Numbered from the stretch's first letter, positions 41,001 to 50,781 are shown. The stretch is 64,000 nucleotides of DNA from Candidatus Koribacter versatilis Ellin345 (GCF_000014005.1 NC_008009.1:1302001-1366000); one strand, 5' to 3'. A program made the numbers and translations. The notes: generated by a model from the letters alone, not told the origin.

Positions 41001-41267
41001 GCGATCGAGGCCGGCGAATTGCGCCTGCGCCCAATTCTGATGACGTCGTTCGCGTTCATCCTCGGAGTTCTCCCGCTCTACTTCGCCACCGGTGCCGGGA
41101 AAATCGGTCGTCACTCGGTGGGCACAGCGATCGTGGGCGGCATGCTCTTCTCGACAGTACTGAACTTGATCTTCATCCCAGTGCTGTACGTCATCGTGAA
41201 GACACTCTTAGGAGCACGCACGTCCGGAGTAGCTCTCGAAGCAGAGGAAGTGGAAGAGGCGGCTTAG
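38088..41267 (+). CDS. RND multidrug efflux transporter (HAE1/AcrB-like)
   Basis: 1059 aa, 12 membrane helices with two large periplasmic loops. It starts 'FFIKRPIFATVCALLIILAG'. The HAE1 signature 'TGLVVDDAIVVIENAQRH' carries the paired Asp of proton relay in helix 4, and 'GLSAKNSILIVEFAEQL' carries the Lys in helix 10. It exports hydrophobic toxins as a trimer with the adaptor encoded 59 nt upstream. AGGAG precedes the GTG start. No regulator gene is adjacent. Confidence 0.95.
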   Translation: MVDFFIKRPIFATVCALLIILAGAVCIPTLPISLYPELAPPQVTVTSNYVGANAQVVESAVTTPLEQQINGVEGMHYISSTSSNDGTSSINVTFRTGYDLNIAAVDVQNRVAAAQGRLPQEIKNTGVTITKANPNFVFAAGFYSPDNTLSNQYISNYLDVYVKDALKRIQGVGDVVIFGERKYAMRIWLDPTKLAARQLTAADVVAALQEQNVEIPAGQLGRPPADPKQNFQVTLRAVGRLSDPREFEDIILKSTKNGIVQLKDVGHAEVGAENYDTNLLYSGHEAIGIGVQQLSNANALEVDKAAKAELAELSKSFPPGIKYVVAFDTTTVVGDSVKEVITTLEEAVLIVIIVIFLFLLDWRATIIPAVTIPVSLIGTFAFIKMFGFSINSLTLFGITLATGLVVDDAIVVIENAQRHINQDHTDPHRATSVAMAEVSSAVVATSLVLISVFVPVSFFPGTTGILYRQFSLTIAFSIAISLFNALTLSPALAAILLRSEEKKYGMLDWTRSKTISGGYRKIAHGIDDAIHGLGAWYGKVIGTVLRLRYVMLALFVAGLVATGYMYVHVPTGFVPQEDQNYFITVVQAPQGASLAYTTSIAKQAEQILRADPDVFGTFAVPGFSLTGGSSSNYGLIFAPLKPIDERKGKGHAASDIVARIGPKLFSVPGAIIVPFEPPAIQGIGSFGGFQFQLQDLGRNTLQDLDVVAHKIIGASRQRQDLAGLFTSYTANDPQELVEIDRQKAKAMGVPISQITQALGVYMGSEYVNDFDFNNRSYRVYVQADQPFRMTARDIRQYYVRSDTNGLVPLENIVTLKETSGPQVINHFNLFRSAEIDGAPAPGFSSSHGLEAMQELAHQNMIQGMSFQWSGLALEEVEAGGKAILIFALGILVVYLTLSAQYESFALPFIILLAVPTAVLGALSFISLRGLVNDVYVQIGLVMLIGLSAKNSILIVEFAEQLIEQGRSITEAAIEAGELRLRPILMTSFAFILGVLPLYFATGAGKIGRHSVGTAIVGGMLFSTVLNLIFIPVLYVIVKTLLGARTSGVALEAEEVEEAA

Positions 41268-41298
41268 CAGCCAAGGGTCCCAAGTTGTTGAAGGATTT

Positions 41299-41372
41299 TG
41301 GCTGCCCCCCAGGGATTCGAACCCCGATATGCTGATCCAGAGTCAGCTGTCCTACCATTGAACGAGGGGGCA
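41299..41372 (-). tRNA. tRNA-Gln (CTG)
   Basis: 74 nt with encoded CCA. Acceptor TGCCCCC pairs with GGGGGCA, discriminator G. Anticodon arm GCTGA-CTCTGGA-TCAGC places CTG at 41338-41340 (complement). The T-arm has GGTTCGAATCC. It lies head-on against the RND pump gene, 31 nt from its stop. Confidence 0.97.
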
Positions 41373-41429
41373 GCAGCGCCGAAAGGCTTGTGAAACGCAG
41401 GCTGTAGAACGGCTTCCTGCGCATCTCTG

Positions 41430-41458
41430 ATTTTATGGGTCTTACGCGCAGCCGTCAA
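41430..41458 (-). promoter_or_regulatory. promoter of tRNA-Gln
   Basis: On the minus strand TTGACG (41458-41453), 17-nt spacer, TAAAAT (41435-41430). The expected start near 41424 is about 52 nt before the tRNA 5' end. Confidence 0.65.
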
Positions 41459-41561
41459 CCCGAGACAACCTGGTGCGGCTCTCGATTGCTGGCATCTCGC
41501 TCTTATCCGGTTCCATCCCACGAAGTGGACACTTTTGTCTCACATTGGAGGAGGGGAACAC

Positions 41562-42206
41562 ATGCGCAAACTCGCGGTTCTCGCAAGCACTGCACTTATG
41601 GCCAGCGGTCTGATGATCGCGCAGGCACCGGCGTCGGGTAACGACGCGACTGCCGGAACCCAGACGTCGGCTGACAAATCGAAGCCCAGCGCGTCTTCAT
41701 CGGCTTCACCGAAGGCCGATCACGCATTCGTGATGAAAGCCGCCCAGGGTGGGCTCGCTGAAGTCCAACTCGGGCAACTCGCCGCGCAGAAGGCTTCAAA
41801 CCCGGACGTGAAGGCATTCGGCCAAAAGATGGTCGACGATCACACCAAAGCGAACGATCAGTTGAAAGATATCGCCTCGAAGAACAACATCGCGATCCCG
41901 ACCGAGATGTCGACGAAGGATAAGGGCGAGTACGATCGTTTTTCGAAGCTCTCCGGCGACGCCTTTGATAAGGCCTACATAAGCCACATGGTCGTTGACC
42001 ACAAGAAGGACATTGCGGAGTTCAAGAAGGAAGCCAACAGCGGCAAGGATGACGCAGTCAAGAACTTCACGCAGCAGACGCTGCCCACCCTTCAGGACCA
42101 CCTGAAGACGGCCCAGGAAGCGAACAGCAAGGTGAAGGGAAGCGCCAGCGCTAGCAATGCGAAGAGCGGCAATACCGCGAATGCATCCGCGCAGACTCCG
42201 CAGTAA
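41562..42206 (+). CDS. Secreted DUF4142 protein
   Basis: 214 aa. Signal peptide 1-22, then a Ser/Ala/Lys-rich linker (about 30-52) and a four-helix ferritin-like DUF4142 domain (about 53-190) with 'DHAFVMKAAQGGLAEVQLGQLAA', seen as AAQGGLAEVQLGQLA, and 'FGQKMVDDHTKANDQL'. The Ser/Ala/Asn-rich tail looks disordered. Function is unknown; members are exported and common in soil bacteria. ATG 41562 follows GGAGG, unlike the in-frame ATG at 41535. Confidence 0.85.
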   Translation: MRKLAVLASTALMASGLMIAQAPASGNDATAGTQTSADKSKPSASSSASPKADHAFVMKAAQGGLAEVQLGQLAAQKASNPDVKAFGQKMVDDHTKANDQLKDIASKNNIAIPTEMSTKDKGEYDRFSKLSGDAFDKAYISHMVVDHKKDIAEFKKEANSGKDDAVKNFTQQTLPTLQDHLKTAQEANSKVKGSASASNAKSGNTANASAQTPQ

Positions 42207-42222
42207 CTTGGGCTGAAGGACG

Positions 42223-42251
42223 AAGGCGCAGCTTTAGCGGCTGCGCCTTTT
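42223..42251 (+). terminator. intrinsic terminator after the DUF4142 gene
   Basis: AAGGCGCAGC (42223-42232), loop TTTAGCG, GCTGCGCCTT (42240-42249), T-run. Confidence 0.9.
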
Positions 42252-42354
42252 CTTGCGCAAAATCCAGATCAGAGCTTCCGTCCCGAAACGCTCAGGCCTC
42301 CCAAGACGATCTACTTTTACCTCTGCTTCACCGATTCCGTGGCACTCCAGCCTT

Positions 42355-42360
42355 TATAAT
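42355..42360 (+). promoter_or_regulatory. TATAAT -10 box upstream of eno
   Basis: Perfect TATAAT 162 nt before the eno start, inside the 316-nt gap 42207-42522, which otherwise holds only the upstream terminator and no convincing gene. No clear -35 box at the right distance. The implied leader of about 155 nt is long. Confidence 0.4.
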
Positions 42361-42465
42361 CAGGGGCTGCCTCGACGTCGACTTTCACGTCTGTGCAGCA
42401 CTGCACTCATGCATAAAACCATGAACATCGAGGGCCCGCTCACCGGCGCGCCCTTGGGCTACTAA

Positions 42466-43824
<1,359 letters not shown>

Positions 43825-43847
43825 CGAGCTCAAATAACAGAGAATTC

Positions 43848-43871
43848 GGCGGCCTTCGGGGCCGCCTTTTT
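43848..43871 (+). terminator. intrinsic terminator after eno
   Basis: GGCGGCC (43848-43854), loop TTCGG, GGCCGCC (43860-43866), TTTTT. Confidence 0.92.
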
Positions 43872-43903
43872 GCTATATTTCAGCTTCTACTCCGGAGGGG
43901 TCA

Positions 43904-44497
43904 ATGAAACCGCTGTTTGCCGCCTGTTGCCTGTTAGTATCTAGTCTCTTTGGGTATGCACAACAAGCGCCGGTAAGTAGCGCGAATTCGCCGACGGCGG
44001 TTCCGGCGGAAGAGCGAGCCACAAAGGAAGACGTCCTCGCGCTGATGGACGTTATGCATGCCCGCCGGAATGCTCAGGCCGGCATGGACATGATGACCGA
44101 TGTGATCAAAAAGCAAGAACGGGCACACTTCCTGGAAAAGCACCCCGATGCATCTCCCGCCGCGCTGAAAAAATTGGACGCGCAGTTCGATGGCATCATA
44201 AAGCCCGAGCTTCTCGACGAGATGATCTCGGACATGGTGCCTATCTACCAGAAGTACCTTTCTCACGAAGACGCGATCAGTATTCTATCTTTCTACTCCT
44301 CACCATCTGGACAGCGCTTTCTGGAGCGGATGCCGTTGCTGTTGCACGAAGTCGGAGAGATGAGCACTGCGCTGATCACCCGTCACAAAGATGAGATCCA
44401 CGCTGAAAGTGAGAAGCGAGTAAAGGAGTTCCAGCAGTATCTGAAGGCCCATCCTGCAGAACTCGGCGATCCCGTTGGCAAAGAGTCTGAGAAATAG
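43904..44497 (+). CDS. Secreted DUF2059 protein, paralogue 1
   Basis: 197 aa. Signal peptide 1-19 (cut near 'GYA-QQ'). The DUF2059 core 'MVPIYQKYLSHEDAISILSFYSSPSGQRFLERMPLL' is seen as YQKYLSHEDAISILSFYSSP, a helical region in many exported proteins of unknown role. An upstream helical part contains 'ALMDVMHARRNAQAGMDMM'. GGAGG lies 8 nt before the ATG. It shares its layout with the next gene, 94 nt downstream. Confidence 0.82.
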   Translation: MKPLFAACCLLVSSLFGYAQQAPVSSANSPTAVPAEERATKEDVLALMDVMHARRNAQAGMDMMTDVIKKQERAHFLEKHPDASPAALKKLDAQFDGIIKPELLDEMISDMVPIYQKYLSHEDAISILSFYSSPSGQRFLERMPLLLHEVGEMSTALITRHKDEIHAESEKRVKEFQQYLKAHPAELGDPVGKESEK

Positions 44498-44591
44498 CCG
44501 AGCTTATTTGCGGTTGGATGAAGGCTCTGTCGCACTCACGGTCGCGTCTTGTAATCGTCAAATAAAATGATCAGCGACGGAGTATTCGCCT

Positions 44592-45104
44592 ATGAAACGT
44601 GCTGCGCTCTTAGTTGTGTTGCTCTCTGCCCTAGTGTCTGCCAATTCGCAAGAGACCAAGCCAGACCAGCCCACCCGCGATGACCTGACGAAGATGTTCG
44701 AAGTCCTCCGCGTGCGCCAGCAGACCGAGGGCGTAATGAAAACAATGCTCGCGCAGATGAAGCAGCAAATTGAGGGCGACATCGAGAAGCGATACCCGAA
44801 CCTCTCGGAAGAGTCGAAGCAGAAGATTGAAAAGATGGTGAACGATTCAGTCAATCTCTACCCGGTCAGCGAGATGCTCGACGACCTCACACCCGTTTAC
44901 CAGAAGCACCTTACCAAGGCCGACGTTGACGCTATCGTCGGGTTTTATTCGTCGGCGGCAGGCCAGCACTTCCTCGACCAGATGCCGACGATGACCCAGG
45001 AAGCCATGCAACTCATGCTCGCGAAGTTGCAAACCCGCACCGCCGAATACGCCAAAAAGATCCAGGACCAGGCCGACTCGCTCGCCGAACCGAAGAAACC
45101 CTGA
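44592..45104 (+). CDS. Secreted DUF2059 protein, paralogue 2
   Basis: 170 aa. Signal peptide 1-19. The same order as its neighbour: 'KMFEVLRVRQQTEGVMKTML', then the core 'TPVYQKHLTKADVDAIVGFY' and 'SSAAGQHFLDQMPTM'. The two genes are diverged tandem duplicates (VYQKHL against IYQKYL; GFYSSAAGQHFLDQMP against SFYSSPSGQRFLERMP). Its stop is followed at once by a REP-like element. Function unknown. Confidence 0.82.
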   Translation: MKRAALLVVLLSALVSANSQETKPDQPTRDDLTKMFEVLRVRQQTEGVMKTMLAQMKQQIEGDIEKRYPNLSEESKQKIEKMVNDSVNLYPVSEMLDDLTPVYQKHLTKADVDAIVGFYSSAAGQHFLDQMPTMTQEAMQLMLAKLQTRTAEYAKKIQDQADSLAEPKKP

Positions 45105-45105
45105 T

Positions 45106-45152
45106 GTCATCCTGAGCGGACTCGCACCGAGTGCGACGAAGTTGAAGGATCC
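45106..45152. repeat. REP-like element (GTCATCCTGAGCG...GAAGGATCCC)
   Basis: GTCATCCTGAGCG is joined to GAAGTTGAAGGATCCC through an inner hairpin TCGCAC-CGA-GTGCGA. The CATCCTGAGCG...GAAGGATC pattern is a widespread type of extragenic palindrome. It starts 2 nt after a stop codon and may help to end or stabilise the mRNA. Confidence 0.5.
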
Positions 45153-45219
45153 CTATCTCACACCCACGCCAGAAGCTTGTTATCTTTATACCCAGTAAAT
45201 AAGCTCTTATAAGGAAGCC

Positions 45220-46836
45220 ATGCCGACACCGAAGCCTCTCGTCCTTATCATCCTCGACGGCTGGGGATACGCGCCGCCCTCCAACGCCAATGCGATCTCC
45301 CTCGCGCGAAAGCCCAATTACGACAAGCTGCTGACCGACTTTCCGAATACGCTCATCCACACATCGGGCCGCTATGTAGGTCTGCCTCCGGGGCAAATGG
45401 GCAATAGTGAGGTTGGCCACCTCAACATCGGAGCCGGTCGCGTCGTTTACATGGACATCACCAAGATTGACCTCGCCATCGAAAACAAGTCACTCTTCAA
45501 GAATCAAACCCTGCTCGACGCCATGAAGCACGCAGCCAACGGCCGCCAGTTGCACTTCTTTGGACTGCTCTCGGATGGCGGCGTTCACTCGCACCAGAAC
45601 CATCTCTACGCGTTGCTGCGTATGGCGAAAGAGAACGGCGTCGAGCGTGTCTTCGTGCACCCGTTTATGGATGGACGCGATACGCTGCCGACCAATGGCG
45701 TAAAGTACGTCGACCAGCTTCAACAGAAGATGCGCGAGTACGGGATCGGGAAGATCGCCAGCATCAGCGGTCGCTATTACGCGATGGATCGCGACAAAAA
45801 GTGGGACCGCGAGAAGCTCGCTTCCGACGCGATGCTGCATGGCCGCGGCGAGGGCGGCCGCTATAAAGATCCGGTGCAGGGAATTAAAGAGTCCTATAAC
45901 AAGGGCGTAACCGATGAATTCATTATTCCCTTCGTCTGCGTGGATGACAATGATCAGCCGATTGGAGTCATTCGTGACGGCGACGCGTGTATCAACTTCA
46001 ATTTCCGGGCGGACCGTGCTCGCCAGATCACCCGCGTGCTAGCTCGCAACAGCGGAATCACAAAGGACGGCGGCCGCGAGCTCGATGCCGCCGACACTCT
46101 CGACGCGACCATCCCGCGCGATACCATCCCCAAAGATCTGCACTACACGTGTATGACGCAGTACGACCCAAAGTTCACGCTGCCCATCGTCATCCCGCCC
46201 GATACGCTCACGCACATTCTCGCCAACGAAATGGCGGCGATGAACATGCGCAACCTACGCGTCGCCGAGACCGAGAAGTATGCGCATGTCACCTACTTCT
46301 TCAACGGCGGCATCGAGAAACCGTATCCCGGCGAGGAGCGCGAACTCGTGCAGTCGCCGAAAGTTGCTACCTACGATCTCAAGCCCGAGATGAGTGCTAA
46401 CGGCATTGCCGACGTCATTGAGCACGCCGTCGAAAAGGGCGCATTCGATGTGATCGTTGTGAACTTTGCAAATGCAGATATGGTCGGTCACAGCGGCAAA
46501 ATTCCACCGACCATCACCGCCGTCGAGACCGTGGATTCTTGCCTTGGACGGGTGTACAACGTTGTTCGCAAGAAGGGCGGCGCGATGCTGATCACCGCCG
46601 ATCACGGCAACGCTGAACAGATGATCGATCCCGAAACCGGTGGCCCGCAGACTGCGCACACCACGAATCCGGTTCCGTTCATCTTCGTCGCCGAAGATGC
46701 CAAGAAGCGATTTTCACTGCGTCCCGACGGCGCATTGCAAGACATCTCGCCAACAATGATGGGCATTCTCGGCATTCCACAACCCAAAGAGATGACCGGC
46801 CACGATCTGCGTGTCGATCTCACGGTGAAGAAGTAA
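45220..46836 (+). CDS. gpmI: 2,3-bisphosphoglycerate-independent phosphoglycerate mutase
   Basis: 538 aa, alkaline-phosphatase fold with two Mn ions. 'LIILDGWGY' at the start, the phosphoserine site in '[18 protein letters not shown]', '[11 protein letters not shown]', '[10 protein letters not shown]', and metal ligands in 'NADMVGHSG' and 'ADHGNAEQM'. It interconverts 3- and 2-phosphoglycerate just before enolase. The next gene starts 3 nt after its stop. Confidence 0.97.
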
Positions 46837-46839
46837 CGC

Positions 46840-47823
46840 ATGAAACTGGTCATCGCACTCCCGCACCGGTTTCCGCTCTGGGATGCTCCGCCATGGTTCG
46901 CGGAAAAGCTCAGGGCGGAATTTCCCGGCTTGCGCGTTGTGCAGATGGCCGGCTATGCGACGCTCGAGCAGGAAATCTCAGACGCCGATATCGCACTTAC
47001 CCGCGAATTGAAACCCAGTCAGGTTCACGCTGCGAAGCAACTCAAGTGGATCCACTCCGCCGCCGCCGCCGTCCATGCGTTGATGATCCCCGAGATCCGT
47101 CAAAGCAACATCATCGTCACCAACGCCACCGCCGTTCACGGTCCAGTCGTCGCCGAACATGCACTTGCCATGATCCTGGCGATCGCGCGCCGTATTGATC
47201 TCGCCGTCAAAGCACAAACCGAGCACATCTGGAAGCAGGAGGAGATTTGGGTTACCAATCCTCCGCCGCGCGATATCGCGGGTTCCACGTTGCTTGTCGT
47301 AGGCCTCGGACAGATCGGCCGTCCCCTCGCGCAGAAAGCAAAAGCACTCGGAATGCACGTGATCGCTGTTCGGGAACATCCGGAGCGGGGTGCAGAGACT
47401 GCCGACGAAGTCTTCGCGTCGAAAGACCTGCTCAAAATTCTGCCGCGCGCGGATTTCGTCATGCTTTGTCCGCCGGTGACGCCTGACACAAAAGAGGCGT
47501 TTGGACGCGACCAACTTGCAGCGATGAAGCCCGACGCCTATCTTCTCAACGTCGGTCGTGGTGCTCTGATAGACGAACCAGCTTTGATTGAGGCTCTCCA
47601 ACAACGGCGTATCGGAGGCGCAGCGCTCGATGTCACAAGCGTCGAACCGCTTCCGTCCGACTCACCGCTCTGGGCGCTCGACAACTGTATGATTACGCCG
47701 CACACCGGCGGAATTTCTCCGAAACTTTGGGAGCGGCAATACATCTTCTTTACCGAAAACCTGCGCCGGTTCCTAGCGGGCAAGCCGCTCCTGGGACTGG
47801 TAGATAAATCGAGAGGCTACTGA
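46840..47823 (+). CDS. D-2-hydroxyacid dehydrogenase (NAD-dependent)
   Basis: 327 aa. Rossmann motif 'LVVGLGQIGRPLAQKAKALG', catalytic Arg in 'LLNVGRGALIDE', Glu in 'DVTSVEPLP' and His in 'ITPHTGGIS'. Family members reduce 2-keto acids such as hydroxypyruvate, glyoxylate or phenylpyruvate. The N-terminal half ('ELKPSQVHAAKQLKWIHSAAA') fits the group, but the substrate is open. Co-transcribed with gpmI, and overlaps the next gene by one base (TGATG). Confidence 0.88.
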   Translation: MKLVIALPHRFPLWDAPPWFAEKLRAEFPGLRVVQMAGYATLEQEISDADIALTRELKPSQVHAAKQLKWIHSAAAAVHALMIPEIRQSNIIVTNATAVHGPVVAEHALAMILAIARRIDLAVKAQTEHIWKQEEIWVTNPPPRDIAGSTLLVVGLGQIGRPLAQKAKALGMHVIAVREHPERGAETADEVFASKDLLKILPRADFVMLCPPVTPDTKEAFGRDQLAAMKPDAYLLNVGRGALIDEPALIEALQQRRIGGAALDVTSVEPLPSDSPLWALDNCMITPHTGGISPKLWERQYIFFTENLRRFLAGKPLLGLVDKSRGY

Positions 47824-48377
47824 TGAGCAGCGCTTCGACCGTCCTAGATCCTCGTTTTCCTATCGGCAAATTCCACTACACCGAACCCCCCTCCGCCGAG
47901 CAGCGAGTGCAATGGCGCAAGCGCCACATCGACACCCTCGCTGAAATGCCGATTAAGTTCCGCCATGCTGTCGACGATCTCACCGAAGCCCAGCTCGACA
48001 CGCCGTATCGCGAGAACGGCTGGACAGTCCGCCAACTCATCCATCACATCCCCGACAGCCATATGAACGCCTACGTGCGTTTCAAGATGGCCCTCACTGA
48101 GCCTGATCCCTTGATCAAGACCTACGAAGAGCAGCTCTGGGCGGAGCTCTCCGATTCGCGCGAAACCCCAACCGAGGTTTCACTTGTAATGCTGCGAGCC
48201 TTGCACACCCGTTGGGTCGTGCTGCTCCGAGCGTTGTCGGATGACGACTTCGCGAAGAATTACGTGCACCCGCAACTCGGCGCAGTACCGCTGGAAAAAG
48301 CGCTAGCACTTTATTCGTGGCATTGCCTGCACCATACGGCGCACGTCACGGAGTTGCGGAAGAAGATGGGCTGGTAA
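47823..48377 (+). CDS. DinB/YfiT-family putative metal-dependent hydrolase
   Basis: 184 aa, four-helix DinB fold. 'DPRFPIGKFHYTEPP' is the opening typical of the YfiT branch. Metal ligands are probably H74 or H75 in 'QLIHHIPDSH' and H170/H174 in 'HCLHHTAHV'. Relatives include bacillithiol- or mycothiol-dependent transferases, but whether this organism makes such thiols is unknown. Third gene of the gpmI unit, convergent with the phenylalanine hydroxylase gene (no gap). Confidence 0.82.
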   Translation: MSSASTVLDPRFPIGKFHYTEPPSAEQRVQWRKRHIDTLAEMPIKFRHAVDDLTEAQLDTPYRENGWTVRQLIHHIPDSHMNAYVRFKMALTEPDPLIKTYEEQLWAELSDSRETPTEVSLVMLRALHTRWVVLLRALSDDDFAKNYVHPQLGAVPLEKALALYSWHCLHHTAHVTELRKKMGW

Positions 48378-49130
48378 CTAAACGCCGAAGACTTTGCGCG
48401 CTTCCTTCGTGGCTTCGTAAATCTGCTCGAAGTTTTCGATAGCGAACAACGTCGGCTGAAGCTCGTCCACTTTCACATGAGTGTCGAGCACTTCTTCGAG
48501 TGAGAAGTCGTGGATCTTGCACCCACGATGCACCACGTTGTCGCCTTCTTTCACCGACGAAATCACGCCGCTACCATACATCTTCACGTCGCTGCCTTCG
48601 CGGATTAACCCAAACTCCACCGTGTACCAGAACAGTCGTCCAAGCCGTTCCTGGTCGGCGTCGTTCGTGATTTGCCGCGCGATTTGCGCAAATGCTTGCA
48701 GATAATCGGCAAAGACCTTGTGAGCATGCATCGGTACGTGACCGAAGATATCGTGGAAAATGTCCGGCTCCGGCGTGTAGTCCAAAGAATCCGGTTTGCG
48801 AATGTACGTCGTTACCGGGAAAACTCGTGCCGCGAGCAAATCGAAAAACGTCCGTCCCGGCAGGAACCCACTCACTGGCAGGAGCATCCAGTTGGTTCGG
48901 GTTTGCAATGTCTTATTGATGTCGCTAATCACCGGCATCCGCTCGGCGCGCATTCCCAGCACGCGCAGGCCTTCGAGATACTCTTTGCATGCGTGGGTGC
49001 TGAGTTGCTCCATGCGCCGCTCGTAAAGCGTCTTCCATGTCCCATGCTCCACGTCGGAGTACTGGTCGTAATGTTGGGTTACGACGTACTCTGCGGCGTC
49101 GCCGGGCAATGTCATCGTGTGCGGCTGCAT
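48378..49130 (-). CDS. phhA: Phenylalanine 4-hydroxylase
   Basis: 250 aa, the monomeric bacterial length without a regulatory domain. It converts phenylalanine to tyrosine with tetrahydropterin and non-haem iron. The iron site is complete: H126 and H131 in 'PDIFHDIFGHVP' and E172 in 'WYTVEFGL'. Good pterin-pocket conservation is seen in 'VSGFLPGRTFFDLLA'. No pterin-4a-carbinolamine dehydratase gene is adjacent. Divergent from the HD/HEPN protein. Confidence 0.95.
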   Translation of the reverse strand: MQPHTMTLPGDAAEYVVTQHYDQYSDVEHGTWKTLYERRMEQLSTHACKEYLEGLRVLGMRAERMPVISDINKTLQTRTNWMLLPVSGFLPGRTFFDLLAARVFPVTTYIRKPDSLDYTPEPDIFHDIFGHVPMHAHKVFADYLQAFAQIARQITNDADQERLGRLFWYTVEFGLIREGSDVKMYGSGVISSVKEGDNVVHRGCKIHDFSLEEVLDTHVKVDELQPTLFAIENFEQIYEATKEARKVFGV

Positions 49131-49237
49131 GCAATCTCCCCCGTCAATATTAGACGCGCTTTCCGCGCATCCGGGTTCCTAGTCACAGCGGTTTCCGCGC
49201 GTCCCCACACCGGATGGCCGACCGGATATTAAAGGCC

Positions 49238-49260
49238 TGATTTGCAACGGTGTCAAATCA
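49238..49260. promoter_or_regulatory. 7-bp inverted repeat between phhA and the HD/HEPN gene
   Basis: TGATTTG (49238-49244) and CAAATCA (49254-49260) around 9 nt, in the 214-nt divergent intergenic region, 85 nt before the plus-strand gene. A possible operator; no regulator can be named. Confidence 0.3.
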
Positions 49261-49344
49261 GAATCAAGCACCCCTAATCACCAATTCCCGCGGCAGAGTT
49301 CCGCCCGTCTTCGCAAAAGTGTAAGCTCTTCCAAGCATTCGATC

Positions 49345-50664
49345 ATGCCCGAACTGATTCAATCGGCCAAACAGTTTGCGCTGCAGCAAACCGAGCGTAT
49401 TAGCCAAAGCCGGCACCCCAAGCAGCAGACCGCCGAGAACCATCTCAAAGCAGTTGCGCAAAACGTCGCCTCGGTCACTTCCGACCGCAACGCAATCGCT
49501 GCCGCATGGCTTCACGACATCGTGGGAGACACTCCTGTCACCCTCGGTATGATCGAGCGACGCTTCGGTGCCGATATCGCGCGACTCGTGCATGAACTCA
49601 CGCCGGTAAGTCGGCCTGGTGATGGCGACCGCGCTGCGCGTTTTGCCAAAGACAAGCGCCACTTCGCCGCAATCTCACCAACCGCGAAACTGGTGAAACT
49701 GGCCGACATGATCGACACCTGCCGCGACCTGCGCGCCGCTGATCCAGCAGTCGCTCGCCCCTTTCTTCTCGAGGTTACAGAGCTGCTTCCGGTGCTCGAA
49801 GACGGCGACATTCGTCTTGCTGCCCGTCTTCGGAAAGAACTGCAAAGAGCTCCCAAAACCTTGGGTGATGTCGAAGCAACACCTCCCCCGCGGCTGGAGC
49901 CTCTCGCCATTTCGCTCAACGCTCTACGGGTTTTCGAGCGCGCCTTCAGCGCCTGGGACATCGCCGATCCCCTGCTCCTGTTCCATGCGGATGCCGACGC
50001 CGCGGAATGTCGTCACGAGATCGAAGCAGCGCGAGAAGAAGTCGCCGCGGTGTGGCAAGACGGCGCTCTGCGCGGATACGTCACCGGCTCTGAATTGAAG
50101 GAAGGAACCTGCGCCGGTTACGTGCGGGCCATCGCGCCGGACCAGTTGCTCGATGCCGACGGTTCACTCACCGACGCCATTGAAATCCTGACGCGTTACG
50201 ATGCCTGCTTCGTAACTTGGGACGGCGAGCCAAGGGGCGCCATTACACGGGTTGACGCCCATAAGCCTGCGGTGCGCATGTGGCTCTTCGGGATCATCAC
50301 CGTCATCGAAATGGAGTTCACCGAACGCGTTCGCCAGCAGTGGCCGGCAGGTGGTTGGTCCACGCTAGTCTCGGCAGGCCGTTTGGAGAAGGCGCGGCAA
50401 CTCTTTGCCGAGTGTACGCGTCGCCACGAAAAATGCGAGCTCCTCGATTGCCTGCAACTCGGCGACAAAATTCAGATTCTCATCAGCGACCCCGCATCTC
50501 TCGCACTCATCGACATTCCCACTGCAAACGCAGCCAAACGCATCACTGCGCAGATTGAATCATTACGGAATAAACTTGCGCATTCACAGGATTTTATCGA
50601 TCAGGACTGGCCACAGGTGGTGCGTCTCGCGCGCCGCGTTGAGCACATGGTGCAGCAGTTCTAG
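49345..50664 (+). CDS. HD-domain (RelA/SpoT-hydrolase-like) + CBS-like + HEPN-like fusion protein
   Basis: 439 aa, soluble. Residues 1-170 resemble the HD hydrolase of SpoT/MESH1: H33 in 'ENHLKAVA', H57-D58 in 'WLHDIVGDT', D121 in 'VKLADMIDTCRDL'. However, the catalytic ED pair is G61-D62 and the later Asn is T125, so alarmone hydrolysis may be lost or altered. Residues about 185-325 look like a pair of CBS units ('DADGSLTDAIEILTRYDACF' part). The C-terminus (about 335-439) is helical with R408-N409-x3-H413 ('LRNKLAHSQ'), the RNxxxH signature of HEPN ribonucleases. I know of CBS-HEPN-like proteins; adding an HD domain suggests a nucleotide-sensing effector. Confidence 0.7.
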   Translation: MPELIQSAKQFALQQTERISQSRHPKQQTAENHLKAVAQNVASVTSDRNAIAAAWLHDIVGDTPVTLGMIERRFGADIARLVHELTPVSRPGDGDRAARFAKDKRHFAAISPTAKLVKLADMIDTCRDLRAADPAVARPFLLEVTELLPVLEDGDIRLAARLRKELQRAPKTLGDVEATPPPRLEPLAISLNALRVFERAFSAWDIADPLLLFHADADAAECRHEIEAAREEVAAVWQDGALRGYVTGSELKEGTCAGYVRAIAPDQLLDADGSLTDAIEILTRYDACFVTWDGEPRGAITRVDAHKPAVRMWLFGIITVIEMEFTERVRQQWPAGGWSTLVSAGRLEKARQLFAECTRRHEKCELLDCLQLGDKIQILISDPASLALIDIPTANAAKRITAQIESLRNKLAHSQDFIDQDWPQVVRLARRVEHMVQQF

Positions 50665-50781
50665 CGCGTCTTCGCCGCGAAACGAGCGCTGAAAACACTC
50701 ATCCGAATATGGTTGCGCGAAACTGAATATGGCCTCCGCGTGCTAACCTGAACGGTTGCAAATTCGAGGTTGGACTCCACA

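Noticed and set aside
42253-42465. Short frame upstream of eno ending in MNIEGPLTGAPLGY
   Set aside because: It could be a leader peptide, but there is no ribosome-binding site at either ATG and the frame starts at the terminator of the previous gene.
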